Shown piece by piece: positions 8,894-17,127 of a stretch of 42,480 nt of DNA. This DNA comes from DASUXA01 sp036378155 (lineage in GTDB: Bacteria; Actinomycetota; Actinomycetes; Mycobacteriales; Micromonosporaceae). Both the position numbers and the translations under genes were made by a program. Numbering within the stretch: position 1 is the stretch's first letter; each line of letters opens with the position of its first letter. The notes under the pieces are model-generated. The model was not told where the DNA came from, did no database searches, and was given only the letters and a program-made list of their open reading frames with translations. The stretch covers positions 1 through 42,480 of the forward strand of contig DASUXA010000091.1 of NCBI GenBank assembly GCA_036378155.1, written 5' to 3'.

Positions 8894-10168
8894 TCACGCC
8901 ACGAGCCCGGCGTCGCGGATCGCCCGCAGAGAAGGCGCGACCCGGTACGTCGGACCGACCCGACCAGCGACCGCGTCCAGGGTCTTCAACCCTTCTCCGG
9001 TGTTGTACACGACCGTTTCGGCGTCCGGGTCGAGCCGTCCGCTCGCCACCAGCTTCGCCAGTACCGCCACAGTCACCCCGCCGGCCGTCTCCGCGAAGAT
9101 CCCGGTGGTCGCGGCGAGTAGTTGGATCGCGTCACGGATCTCGTCGTCGTCGGCGAAGTCCATCCAGCCCCCGGTCCGCGTCACCGCCTCCAGCGCGTAC
9201 AGCCCGGACGCCGGGTCGCCGATGTTGAGCGACTTCGCGATGCCGGTGGGGCGTACCGGCGTGACCACGTCGCTGCCCTGATGCAGCGCGGTCGCGATCG
9301 GGTTGCACCCGGCGGACTGCGCGCCGAACACCCGCCATTCCTTCGGCTCGACCAGCCCGATCTCGACCAGCTCGGTGAACGCCTTGTCGATCTTCGTGAG
9401 TAGTTCGCCGCTCGCCATCGGTACCACCACCTGGTCCGGCAACCGCCAGCCGAGCTGCTCGGCGACCTCGTAGCCGAGGGTCTTGGAGCCTTCCGCGTAG
9501 TACGGCCGCATGTTGACGTTGACGAAAGCGGTCTTCTCGAACTCGTCGGTTTCGGTCAGCTCCGCGCACAGGCGGTTCACGTCGTCGTACGAACCGTCGA
9601 TGGCGACCACGTCCCCGCCGTACACCGCGGTCGTGAGCACCTTGCCTGGCTCCAGGTCGGCGGGGATGAACACCATCGACGGCACCCCGGCGCGGGCGGC
9701 GTGCGCGGCGACGGAGTTCGCGAGGTTGCCGGTGGACGCGCAGGCGAACCGGGTGAAACCGAGTTCCCGGGCAGCGGTGAGCGCGACCGACACGACCCGG
9801 TCCTTGAACGAATGGGTGGGGTTCGCCGAGTCGTCCTTGACGTACAGCGGCGCCCGCAGCCCGACGGCGGCGGCCAGGGCGTCCGCGCGGACCAGCGGGG
9901 TACCGCCCGGGTTCAGCGTGACCCGGGTCGCCGGGTCCTGACCGACCGGCAGCAGCGGCGCGTACCGCCACAGATTCGCCGGACCGGCGGCGATCTGCTC
10001 GCGGGTCACCCGGCGCAGGGCGTCCGGGTCGTACCCCACCTCGAGCGGACCGAAGCACTCGTAACAGGCGTGCTGCGCGGCGAGCGGGTACCGGGCGCCG
10101 CAGCCTCGGCAGACCAGGGCGCAGGCGGCGGAGCGGGACGGGACGGACGCGTCGGCGATCGACGTCAT
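8894..10168 (-). CDS. thrC: Threonine synthase
   Basis: PLP-dependent conversion of O-phosphohomoserine to threonine and phosphate. The 424-residue protein begins with a zinc-ribbon (Cys20-x2-Cys23 and Cys35-x2-Cys38), a feature of the archaeal/plant-like class. Next come LNPGGTPLVRA, the PLP lysine in THSFKDR (Lys122), ACASTGNLANSVAAHAA, and the C-terminal segment ETAGGVTVA. ATG 10168 is chosen over upstream in-frame codons because AGAGGAAGG lies 6-14 nt before it. The gene is not beside hom or thrB, as the usual threonine operon would be. It sits behind a SAM riboswitch, which suggests its expression follows methionine/SAM status; it may be a second ThrC-like enzyme rather than the housekeeping one. 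Confidence 0.93.
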   Translation of the reverse strand: MTSIADASVPSRSAACALVCRGCGARYPLAAQHACYECFGPLEVGYDPDALRRVTREQIAAGPANLWRYAPLLPVGQDPATRVTLNPGGTPLVRADALAAAVGLRAPLYVKDDSANPTHSFKDRVVSVALTAARELGFTRFACASTGNLANSVAAHAARAGVPSMVFIPADLEPGKVLTTAVYGGDVVAIDGSYDDVNRLCAELTETDEFEKTAFVNVNMRPYYAEGSKTLGYEVAEQLGWRLPDQVVVPMASGELLTKIDKAFTELVEIGLVEPKEWRVFGAQSAGCNPIATALHQGSDVVTPVRPTGIAKSLNIGDPASGLYALEAVTRTGGWMDFADDDEIRDAIQLLAATTGIFAETAGGVTVAVLAKLVASGRLDPDAETVVYNTGEGLKTLDAVAGRVGPTYRVAPSLRAIRDAGLVA

Positions 10169-10181
10169 GCGAGGCCTTCCT

Positions 10182-10302
10182 CTCATCTTTCCGGCAGCGC
10201 CGGACGGACTTGGCACCACGCCGCGCTCGGCCTCGCCGTCGAGGTGTGCGCGGTGGTTGCCGGGGCTTCGTCGGGCCGTATCCCTCTGCCCCTCTGGATG
10301 AG
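10182..10302 (-). promoter_or_regulatory. SAM-I (S-box) riboswitch upstream of thrC
   Basis: Read on the minus strand, the conserved S-box landmarks occur in order: CTCATC (P1 5' strand, 10302-10297), AGAGGGGCAGAGGGA, GGCCCGACGAAGCCCCGGCAACC, GGTGCCAAGTCC and GAAAGATGAG, whose GATGAG (10187-10182) closes P1. This is the RF00162 core. P1 ends inside the purine tract AGAGGAAGG that serves as ribosome-binding site, with the start codon 13 nt away and no room for a separate terminator; control of translation initiation is therefore likely, with SAM binding stabilising P1 and hiding the site. TACAGT (10327-10322) is a candidate -10 hexamer, placing the transcript start about 10 nt before P1. Confidence 0.93.
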
Positions 10303-10360
10303 GTGTTCAGTTGTGGGGCTGACTGTACCGGATGCCCGGCACCTGCTCTAGCGTGGTCCG

Positions 10361-11320
10361 GTGCACCCTGCCGCCCGAGCCTGGTTCACCCGCCGTACCT
10401 CGCGCGCCGCGGACTGGCCCGAGGAACTCCTGATGACCGCCAAGGGATCGGCGATCGTGAGTGTGGTGCTGCCCGCGCTGGACGAGGAGAGCACCGTCGG
10501 GACGATCGTCGCCGGGGTACGGAAACTCGCTGAGCGCACCGGACTGGTGGACGAGATCGTGGTGATCGACTCCGGTTCGGTCGACCGTACTGCCGAACAT
10601 GCGCGCGCCGCCGGCGCGACCGTCCGGCACCGCGACGACATCCTGCCGGACCACGGCTCCCGTCCCGGCAAAGGCGAGGTGCTGTGGAAGGCGCTCGCCG
10701 CGACCCGAGGCGACATCCTCGTGTACGTCGACGCGGACCTCACCGACTTCGGCGGGCACTACATCACCGGGCTGCTCGGGCCGCTGCTCACCGACCCGAC
10801 GGTCAGCCTGGTCAAGGCGTTCTACGACCGTCCGCTGCTGGACACCTCACCCGCCGGCGGCGGTCGGGTGACCGAACTCATGGCACGCCCGCTGCTCAAC
10901 GCGTTGCGACCCGAACTCGCCGGGGTCGTACAGCCGCTGGCCGGCGAGTACGCCGCGCGCCGCGAACTGCTCGAGGCGCTGCCGTTCGCCGCCGGGTACG
11001 GCGTGGAGACCGGGCTACTGATGGACACCGCCCGCGACTACGGGCTGGACGTGATCGCCCAAGTCGATCTCGGCAACCGTACCCACGGGCACCAGGACAC
11101 CGCCGCGCTCGGTCGGATGGCGGCGACCATCCTGCACACGGTGCTGGACCGGGCGTCCGTACCGGGTGTCCCGTACCCGCGACTGACCCAGTTCCGCCGC
11201 GCCCCGAACGGCGAGATCATGCCCGAGGACCACGAAATCTTCTGGCCGGACCGACCACCCATGCGCTCGATCCCCGAGTACACAGCGTCCGCCGCGCGAA
11301 ATGGCGGCAGGACGCGCTGA
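10361..11320 (+). CDS. gpgS: Glucosyl-3-phosphoglycerate synthase
   Basis: GT81-family enzyme transferring glucose from a nucleotide donor to 3-phosphoglycerate, the first step toward glucosylglycerate and, in mycobacteria, methylglucose lipopolysaccharides. 319 residues, close to the mycobacterial enzyme. Donor-site elements VVLPALDEESTVG (35-47) and VIDSGSVDRT (68-77), metal-binding Asp-Ala-Asp (124-126) in YVDADLTDF, PLAGEYAARR and the C-terminal GNRTHGHQD motif are all visible. GTG 10361 lies 6 nt after TAGCGT (10349-10354), so the message is probably leaderless; Met 25 is the conventional start of many homologues and is an alternative. It is divergent from thrC but outside the riboswitch. 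Confidence 0.92.
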   Translation: MHPAARAWFTRRTSRAADWPEELLMTAKGSAIVSVVLPALDEESTVGTIVAGVRKLAERTGLVDEIVVIDSGSVDRTAEHARAAGATVRHRDDILPDHGSRPGKGEVLWKALAATRGDILVYVDADLTDFGGHYITGLLGPLLTDPTVSLVKAFYDRPLLDTSPAGGGRVTELMARPLLNALRPELAGVVQPLAGEYAARRELLEALPFAAGYGVETGLLMDTARDYGLDVIAQVDLGNRTHGHQDTAALGRMAATILHTVLDRASVPGVPYPRLTQFRRAPNGEIMPEDHEIFWPDRPPMRSIPEYTASAARNGGRTR

Positions 11321-11345
11321 TCGTTGCCAGGAGGCGGACTCGTGG

Positions 11346-11685
11346 CTAGCCGTGCATCTTCACCAACAGGTCGTGGACCTGGTCAAAGTACCGGCCATGC
11401 GTGGACCGAAGCTGCTCCTCAGACTCGCCGGCGAGCACGACTACCTCAATATCAGCGTCCTCGCGGTGACGTCGCTCCTCAGCAAACCGAGCGCGCAACG
11501 CTTCCCTACTGTGTCACGTACGCCAGCGGCGCGTCGTAGGCAAGAAGCCACTCCTCCAGGAGTGCGAGATCAGCCGGCGACGCGTCAGCCGGTTGCGATA
11601 GCCGCTTGCCGAGCTTGACAAACTGAGAAAGAGACGAGGGCCACTGCGACACGACGCGACGATAGTGGGTCCTGGGGCGTGACAT
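11346..11685 (-). pseudogene. Frame-disrupted gene remnant, possibly of a RelA/SpoT-domain protein
   Basis: From ATG 11685 the minus strand reads 59 codons to a TAG at 11508, ending in LLEEWLLAYDAPLAYVTQ. Shifting by one base at that point continues coding-like sequence for 53 more codons (REALRARFAEERRHREDADI, then a tail with VVVLAGESEEQLR and RYFDQVHDLL) to TAG 11346. Joined, the two parts give about 112 residues. The first part resembles, from memory, the N-terminal region of actinobacterial RelA/SpoT-domain proteins and the second their C-terminal tail, with no catalytic core; that suggests an internal deletion as well as a frameshift. The stretch is visibly less GC-rich than its neighbours and has none of their codon bias. 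The family assignment is tentative; the frame break is seen directly. Confidence 0.5.
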
Positions 11686-11748
11686 TTCCTGACTTCTCGT
11701 ATTGTGAGATCACGAGAGTGACCTGCCAGGATCGACAGCCAAGGCGGG

Positions 11749-12684
11749 TCAGCTCACCACGTCTTTACGCGAGAACCGCCACCAGGCGTACCCGAAGAAC
11801 ACCGTCGCGTAGCACAGCGACACGATCGCTCCCTTGACCATGTCGTCGGTCTGTACCGGACTGGAGATCAGCCCGAACCACGCCTGGTTGTAGTGGGTCG
11901 GCAGGAACGAGCGCAGCGAGCCGAGCGCGGTGATCTGGTCCAGGATGCTGGACAGGATCTGCAGCAGTACCGCCCCGCCGACCGCGCCGAGCGGCGCGTC
12001 GGTGGACACCGACAGCAGGAACGCCAGCCCCGCCACGACCAGCAGGGTCACCGCGATGTACCCGGCGATGCCGAGCACCCGCACCAGGGCGGTACCGGCG
12101 GGAATCTCCTCGGCGACAGTGGTGCGCAGCGGGTGCCAGCCGTACCGGGCGGTACCGGCGACCAGGGCGGTCGCGGTGAGCAGCAGCAGCGCCAGCGCCG
12201 AGTAGGCGAGCGCGACGAGCAACTTGATGCCCAGCAGCCGGGCTCGCGGTACCGGGATCGCGAGCAGGTACCGCAAGCTCCCCCAACTCGCCTCGCTGGC
12301 GACGGTGTCGCCGCAGAACAGCGCGACGACCACGACCAGCAGGAAGCCCGCCGAGACGAGCAGAGTGAACAGGGTGAAGTTGAGCCCGCCCGAGGTCGCG
12401 ATGTCCGCGAGCGCGGCGAAGCCGTCCCGACCGCGCCGGTTGGACCGGTCCCGGTTACCGACCTCGAACGCGATCAGGATGATCAACGGCAGCAGCACCA
12501 TGAAGCCCAGCGCGAGCTGGGTGCGTCGCCGGGTCGCCTGCCGGCGGAACTCGGTGGCGAAGCTCAGCGTGCGATGCGCCCGGTACCCCTGGGCAGCGCC
12601 CTGCGCGCTGGGGCCGCCCGCCGTCGCTGTCGCGCCGGTCGCCGGGTCGGTGCCCGCCGGGTGACTGGTCGTCTCGGTCGCCAT
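11749..12684 (-). CDS. ABC-2 type transporter permease
   Basis: 311-residue integral membrane protein. After a 45-residue polar N-terminal tail there are six hydrophobic segments: one near residue 60 (LALGFMVLLPLIILIAFEVG), one with VVVVALFCGDTVASEAS, a pair around LLVALAYSALALLLLTATALVAG, one at GIAGYIAVTLLVVAGLAFLLS and a last one before the C-terminal WWRFSRKDVVS. The pattern matches the ABC-2 family, in which DTVASEASWGSLRYLLAIPVPR is the typical loop before a helix. Its ATG overlaps the stop of the upstream hydrolase-ATPase gene by one base (TGATG), so translation is coupled and the ATPase domain of that protein is the obvious partner. Confidence 0.9.
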   Translation of the reverse strand: MATETTSHPAGTDPATGATATAGGPSAQGAAQGYRAHRTLSFATEFRRQATRRRTQLALGFMVLLPLIILIAFEVGNRDRSNRRGRDGFAALADIATSGGLNFTLFTLLVSAGFLLVVVVALFCGDTVASEASWGSLRYLLAIPVPRARLLGIKLLVALAYSALALLLLTATALVAGTARYGWHPLRTTVAEEIPAGTALVRVLGIAGYIAVTLLVVAGLAFLLSVSTDAPLGAVGGAVLLQILSSILDQITALGSLRSFLPTHYNQAWFGLISSPVQTDDMVKGAIVSLCYATVFFGYAWWRFSRKDVVS

Positions 12685-15530
12685 CAGCGTTCTCCGCTCG
12701 CCTTGGTGTCCCCGCCGACCAGCGACAGGAACGCGTCCTCCAGCCGCCGTCGCGGTACCACCCGGTCCACGCCGACCCCCGCCTTGACCAGCGCCGCGAC
12801 CACGTCGGCGCGGGGCGTGCCGTCCAGGTCGACGACCAGCCGGTCGTTGCCGTCCCACGCGACGCCGCGCACACCGAGCCCGTCCAGGACCGCTTCGGCG
12901 CGGTCCACGTCGGACACGTCCAGTTGTACCGTCGGCGAATCGCCGACGATGTCGTCGACGGGTCCGTCGGCGACCTTCTCGCCCTTGTGCATGACCACTA
13001 CGTGGGTACAGGTCTGCTCCACCTCCGCCAGCAGGTGGCTGGAGACCAGCACGGCGCGTCCACCGGTGGCGTACCGCCGCAGCACCGTGCGCATCTCGGC
13101 GATCTGCGGCGGGTCGAGGCCGTCCGTCGGCTCGTCGAGTACCAGCAGCTCAGGCAGCCCGAGCATGGCCTGGGCGATGGCGAGCCGCTGCCGCATGCCG
13201 TGGCTGTACGTCTTGACCTTCCGGTACACCGCGTCGCCCAGTCCCGCGATGTCCAGGGCTTCCTCAAAGTGCGCGTCCGCCTCCGGTCGACCGGTCGATC
13301 GCCAGTACAGCCGCAGGTTGTCGATCCCGGACAGGTGCGGCAGAAAACCGGGTCCTTCGACCAGCGCGCCGAGCCGCGACAGCACCGGCGCGCCGGGCAC
13401 CAACCGGTGCCCGAACACGTAGATCGCGCCGGCGGTCGGCTGGGTCAGCCCCATCAGTACCCGCAGCGACGTGGTCTTGCCCGCGCCGTTCGGTCCGAGC
13501 AGCCCGACGACCTGCCCGCGCTCGACGCGGAAATCGACCCGGGACACCGCGACGAACCCGTCCGCGTACTCCTTGCGCAGCCCGTCGACGACCAGCGGCG
13601 TGTCCGCGTACCCGGCGACCACGGCGAGGTCGCCGCGACGGCGCCGGCGCCGCGCGACCAGGATCGCCGTGGCGATGCCGACCGCGAGCACGATCACCAG
13701 GGCGAGCAGGACCCACCGCCAGATCACGTTCGGCGAGGCGATCGGGGTACCGACGACCACCGGCAGGGTGACGCCCGACGCCGCCGCCACCGTGTACACG
13801 GTGGGCTGGGCGGGCGTGGCGAACGCCTGGTCGGACGTGGCGACCGACAGCATCAGCCGGTGTCCCTCGGCGAACCGGTGATCGATCGCGGGCAGCGTCA
13901 CGGTCACCGGGGTCGCCTCGGTGACCGACCGGGGCAGGTTCGTCAGGTGTACCGGGGCGACCAGCGAATCGGGCAGCGTGGGTCCGGAGTGCGGGTCGAC
14001 GTCGTACAACTTGACGAAGACCACTGCCTCGCCGGTCGGCGAGGCGACCTTGATCTGTACCGTCGGCGAACCGACCACGTCGAAAGGCGCGGACAGCGGC
14101 TGCGACACGAAGCTGGCGTGCTGACCCGGTACCTCCGTGGCACGTCCGCTGACCAGCGAGGACAGCGCGCCGCCGCCGACGCCGGGCAGCGAGGTGATCG
14201 CCGCGGGCGTGCCGTTCGGCGGGTTCGCCGCGGGCTGCGGCGGACCGGCGAGGTCGACGGTGGTGCGCGACTGCCCGTTCAGTCCGGGATAGCTGGGTAC
14301 CGAGTACCCGAGCGCGACCACCCCGTCGGTGTTCGCGTCCAGCCCGGAGATCCGCGAGTAGGTGAAACTCGTGTCCGGCGCGGGTCCGGGCTGCTTCTTC
14401 ACGTAGTGGTCGAGCCACCGCAGCATCAGGTACTTCGTACGGTCCTGGTCGGACTGCGGTCCCAGACCGCCGTCGTGACCGCCGGTGAACCAGGCGACCT
14501 GGACCGGGGTACCGGTCGCCGCGATGCCGCGCGCGTTGGCGTCCGCCTGGTCCAGCGGGAACAGCGTGTCCGCCTGCCCCTGCACGAGCAGCGTGGGCGC
14601 CTTGATCCGGTCGAGGATCGACGCGGGGCTGGACCGGCGGAGCAACGCGACCGCCTCGTCGGTGCCGTGTCCGGTGCTCGCGATCGACAGGTACGCCGCG
14701 CAGATGTCCGCCGCGAAGCGCCCGCACTGCGGGTTCACCGCCGGTCTGCCGGGCACGCCTCGGGAGGGGACGGACCCGTTGCCGACGGTTCCGGCGTCCG
14801 CACCGGTGTCCCCGGAACTGCCGGGCACGCCGCCGGACTCGCCGCCGCTGCCGAAGAACAGCCCCGCCCACTGCTTCTTGAACACCCCGTCGGTCGGCGA
14901 CTTGCCGGTCGCCTCCGGCAGGAACGCCGTCGCCAGGTCGTTCCACGTGATCATGGGCACGATCGCGTCGACCCGCCGGTCGTACCCGGCGAGCAGCAGG
15001 GCGAGCCCACCGCCGTAGGAGCCGCCGACCACGCCGACCCGCGGGTCGCCCGGCGCGTCCTTGACGATGTCCGGTCGCGCGGCGAGCCGGTCGAGCAGCC
15101 GCTGGGCATCCTTGACCTCCCAGTCGGGGCTGTCCAGGTGGATCTCGCCACCGGAGCGACCGAAGCCCTCGGCGGTCCAGGTCATCACCGCGTACCCGTG
15201 GTCAGCCAGGTCCTCCGCGTCCGACGCGACGCTGTCCTTGGTGCCGCCGAACCCGTGCGCCATCAGCACCGCCGGTACCGGATGCTCGGCACTCGCCGAT
15301 TTCGGCAGGTACAGCGTGGTGTCGAGGGAGATCGGGACGGTACCGGTCGGTCCGGTCTGGACGGTCAGCATCCGGCTCTCGGTCCGCCAACTGTCCGACT
15401 TCGGTCGGACAGCCCAGCCGATCAGAGCGACGACCAGCACCAGGATCACCGAGGCGGCGACGACCCTGCGCCGGGTCATGCGGGGCCTCGATAGGGCGCG
15501 ACGGAGGCGCGCCGGGAGCGCGGACGGCAT
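12684..15530 (-). CDS. Membrane-spanning alpha/beta-hydrolase (S15/CocE-like) fused to an ABC ATPase
   Basis: About 948 residues in three parts. (1) A transmembrane or signal-anchor helix at 23-41. (2) An S15/CocE-type hydrolase at ~55-590: nucleophile Ser171 in GGSYGG, Asp321 in GQADTLFP, His352 in GGHDGG, plus a C-terminal jelly-roll-like domain (~475-590); a Gly/Ser-rich insertion lies at 228-255. (3) A second helix (601-625), a run of arginines as cytoplasmic anchor, then a full ABC ATPase: Walker A GPNGAGKTT (679-687), signature SHGMRQ (~776-781), Walker B LLVLDEP (~795-801) and the H-loop SSH. Topology suggests the hydrolase is outside and the ATPase inside. ATG 15530 lies 7 nt after TACCGT (15543-15538); GTG 15539 is the alternative start. 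The substrate is unknown; a peptide or ester processed during export is one reading. Confidence 0.9.
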   Translation of the reverse strand: MPSALPARLRRALSRPRMTRRRVVAASVILVLVVALIGWAVRPKSDSWRTESRMLTVQTGPTGTVPISLDTTLYLPKSASAEHPVPAVLMAHGFGGTKDSVASDAEDLADHGYAVMTWTAEGFGRSGGEIHLDSPDWEVKDAQRLLDRLAARPDIVKDAPGDPRVGVVGGSYGGGLALLLAGYDRRVDAIVPMITWNDLATAFLPEATGKSPTDGVFKKQWAGLFFGSGGESGGVPGSSGDTGADAGTVGNGSVPSRGVPGRPAVNPQCGRFAADICAAYLSIASTGHGTDEAVALLRRSSPASILDRIKAPTLLVQGQADTLFPLDQADANARGIAATGTPVQVAWFTGGHDGGLGPQSDQDRTKYLMLRWLDHYVKKQPGPAPDTSFTYSRISGLDANTDGVVALGYSVPSYPGLNGQSRTTVDLAGPPQPAANPPNGTPAAITSLPGVGGGALSSLVSGRATEVPGQHASFVSQPLSAPFDVVGSPTVQIKVASPTGEAVVFVKLYDVDPHSGPTLPDSLVAPVHLTNLPRSVTEATPVTVTLPAIDHRFAEGHRLMLSVATSDQAFATPAQPTVYTVAAASGVTLPVVVGTPIASPNVIWRWVLLALVIVLAVGIATAILVARRRRRRGDLAVVAGYADTPLVVDGLRKEYADGFVAVSRVDFRVERGQVVGLLGPNGAGKTTSLRVLMGLTQPTAGAIYVFGHRLVPGAPVLSRLGALVEGPGFLPHLSGIDNLRLYWRSTGRPEADAHFEEALDIAGLGDAVYRKVKTYSHGMRQRLAIAQAMLGLPELLVLDEPTDGLDPPQIAEMRTVLRRYATGGRAVLVSSHLLAEVEQTCTHVVVMHKGEKVADGPVDDIVGDSPTVQLDVSDVDRAEAVLDGLGVRGVAWDGNDRLVVDLDGTPRADVVAALVKAGVGVDRVVPRRRLEDAFLSLVGGDTKASGER

Positions 15531-15617
15531 GGGGGTCACGGTACGTCGCGATCGTGAACCCGAACCTCAGGGGATACCCGGACATCAACCGCGCGTACCG
15601 CGGGCGGCACGCGAATG

Positions 15618-16040
15618 TCAGCGCGCGGTACGTCCGCGCGCCCGGGCACGGGTGGCGCGCAGCCGCCTCAGCCGCTGGACCAGCACCGGGTCGTACGCCA
15701 GCGCCGCCGGCTTGTCGAGCAGCGCGTTCAACGTCTGGTAGTACCGGGTCGACGAGATGCCGAACAGGTCGCGGATCGCCTGCTCCTTCGCCCCGGCGTG
15801 CCGCCACCACTGGCGCTCGAACGCGAGCACCTGACGCTCACGCTCGGTCAGGGCGTCACCGACGTCGACCGCGGCGCCCGGTTCCCCGGCGGTCGGTACG
15901 CCCGGCTGCGGGTCGTCGACCGCGTCGGATTCCAGCCAGCCGTCCGGCTCGTCGTCCACCGGTCGACGGGCACCCGGTACCGTCGCGGGGCTGGACCCGG
16001 TGACGACCTCGTCGGTGGTCTCGGCCGGTGCGCTGTCCAT
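15618..16040 (-). CDS. DUF3263 protein
   Basis: 140 residues. The first ~60 are acidic and proline-rich, apparently disordered. The last ~75 (ALTERERQVLAFERQWWRHA onward, with GISSTRYYQTLNALLD) form the DUF3263 domain, a small actinobacterial domain that looks like a helix-turn-helix of the sigma-region-4 sort: AIRDLFGISSTRYYQTLNALL would be the recognition unit. Function is unknown. ATG 16040 is preceded by GAGGAG at 4-5 nt spacing. The C-terminus is a cluster of arginines. Confidence 0.88.
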   Translation of the reverse strand: MDSAPAETTDEVVTGSSPATVPGARRPVDDEPDGWLESDAVDDPQPGVPTAGEPGAAVDVGDALTERERQVLAFERQWWRHAGAKEQAIRDLFGISSTRYYQTLNALLDKPAALAYDPVLVQRLRRLRATRARARGRTAR

Positions 16041-16070
16041 CGGGCTCCTCGGGGGGCGGTCGGACCTCTC

Positions 16071-16098
16071 AGGCTAGCCTCGCCGGCTCCCCTCGCAA
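16071..16098 (-). promoter_or_regulatory. Promoter of the DUF3263 gene
   Basis: Minus strand TTGCGA (16098-16093), 16-nt spacer, TAGCCT (16076-16071), about 30 nt before the start codon. This gene has a normal leader with a Shine-Dalgarno, unlike many others in the window. Confidence 0.5.
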
Positions 16099-16305
16099 CT
16101 TGGCGCGCGGCCGTCGTCTCGACGGTTACCGGCACGCGCCGGCACCGACGCACGCCTGCGGGAGCTTGGACGCGCGGGCGACGTAACGACCGAGTTCTCG
16201 AAGATGTCGCAAGTCGTGCCCACACCCGCCGTGATGTACGTACGTCTCCTGCCGAATCATGCCCAGGGCCGACCGGGATCGGCGAGGCGTCGACCGCCCG
16301 GGTGA

Positions 16306-17091
16306 TCAGGCTCGGATAACCCGTACCCCGGCAGCCTCGAACCCGGCGACCGTCTCGTCGCTGGCGTTCGAGTCGGTGACCAGTGTTTCGATCCGGTCGG
16401 TCGGGCAGATCCGGGCGAACGCGTGCCCACCGAGCTTCGAACTGTCCACGATGATCACGACGCGCCGGGCGCGGGCGACCATCATGCTGTTCATCGCCGC
16501 CTCGCCCTCGTTGTGCGCGGCGGCGCCGAGCGTGGCGTCCAACGCGTCCGCGCCGAGCAGCGCGATGTCCAGGGTGATCTCGCGCAGGATGCTTCCGGCG
16601 AGCGGGCCGATCAGCTCGAACGACTGCGGGCGTACCACGCCGCCGGTCACCACGACCTTCATCCGCGACCGGACCAGCAGCTCGTTGGCGATGTTGAGAG
16701 CGTTGGTGACCACGGTCAACTGGGGGCCGTCGGCGTTGCTGGCGAGATCGGGGCGGACTGCCAAGGCGCGGGCGACCTCGGTGGTGGTGGTACCGCCGTT
16801 CAGCCCGACCACCATGCCGGGCGAGACCAGCGCGGCGGCTGCCGCGCCGATGCGCTGCTTCTCCGCCGAGTGCTTCGCGGTCTTGTACCGCAGCGGCAGG
16901 TCGTACGACACCCCGTTGGCGACCGCCCCGCCCCGGGTCCGTGTGATCATCTGCTGCTGTCCGAGCTGGTCGAAGTCGCGCCGGATGGTCGCCTGGGAGA
17001 CACCCAGCTTCGCGGCCGCGTCCTCGACGGTGACCCGGCCGCTCTCGGTGAGCAACTCGAGCAGCGCGTTCCACCGCGCGTACCGGTCCAT
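16306..17091 (-). CDS. DeoR/AgaR-family sugar-catabolism repressor
   Basis: 261 residues. An N-terminal DeoR helix-turn-helix (residues ~5-58, with VSQATIRRDFDQLGQQ as the recognition helix and the following RTRGGAV typical of the family) is joined to a sugar-phosphate-binding DeoR C-terminal domain (GLNGGTTTTEVARAL, VVTNALNIANELL, VVVTGGVVRPQSFELIGPLA, DIALLGADALD). ATG 17091 is preceded by GGGAGAGAGGG. It is divergent from a ROK kinase and nagA, so it is likely the repressor of amino-sugar use with a phosphorylated amino sugar as effector; the exact ligand is inferred from context only. Confidence 0.92.
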   Translation of the reverse strand: MDRYARWNALLELLTESGRVTVEDAAAKLGVSQATIRRDFDQLGQQQMITRTRGGAVANGVSYDLPLRYKTAKHSAEKQRIGAAAAALVSPGMVVGLNGGTTTTEVARALAVRPDLASNADGPQLTVVTNALNIANELLVRSRMKVVVTGGVVRPQSFELIGPLAGSILREITLDIALLGADALDATLGAAAHNEGEAAMNSMMVARARRVVIIVDSSKLGGHAFARICPTDRIETLVTDSNASDETVAGFEAAGVRVIRA

Positions 17092-17127
17092 GACGCCCTC
17101 TCTCCCGCGCAGCGCGCGACTGATGTT

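Noticed and set aside
11346..11685. Programmed +1 frameshift making one functional protein
   Set aside because: The CAG-TAG-GGA site has no stimulatory structure or Shine-Dalgarno-like element that I can see, and the composition suggests decay; not excluded.
12924..15494. 856-codon plus-strand open frame opposite the hydrolase-ABC fusion
   Set aside because: No motif on this strand; the other strand has complete Walker, signature and hydrolase triad motifs.
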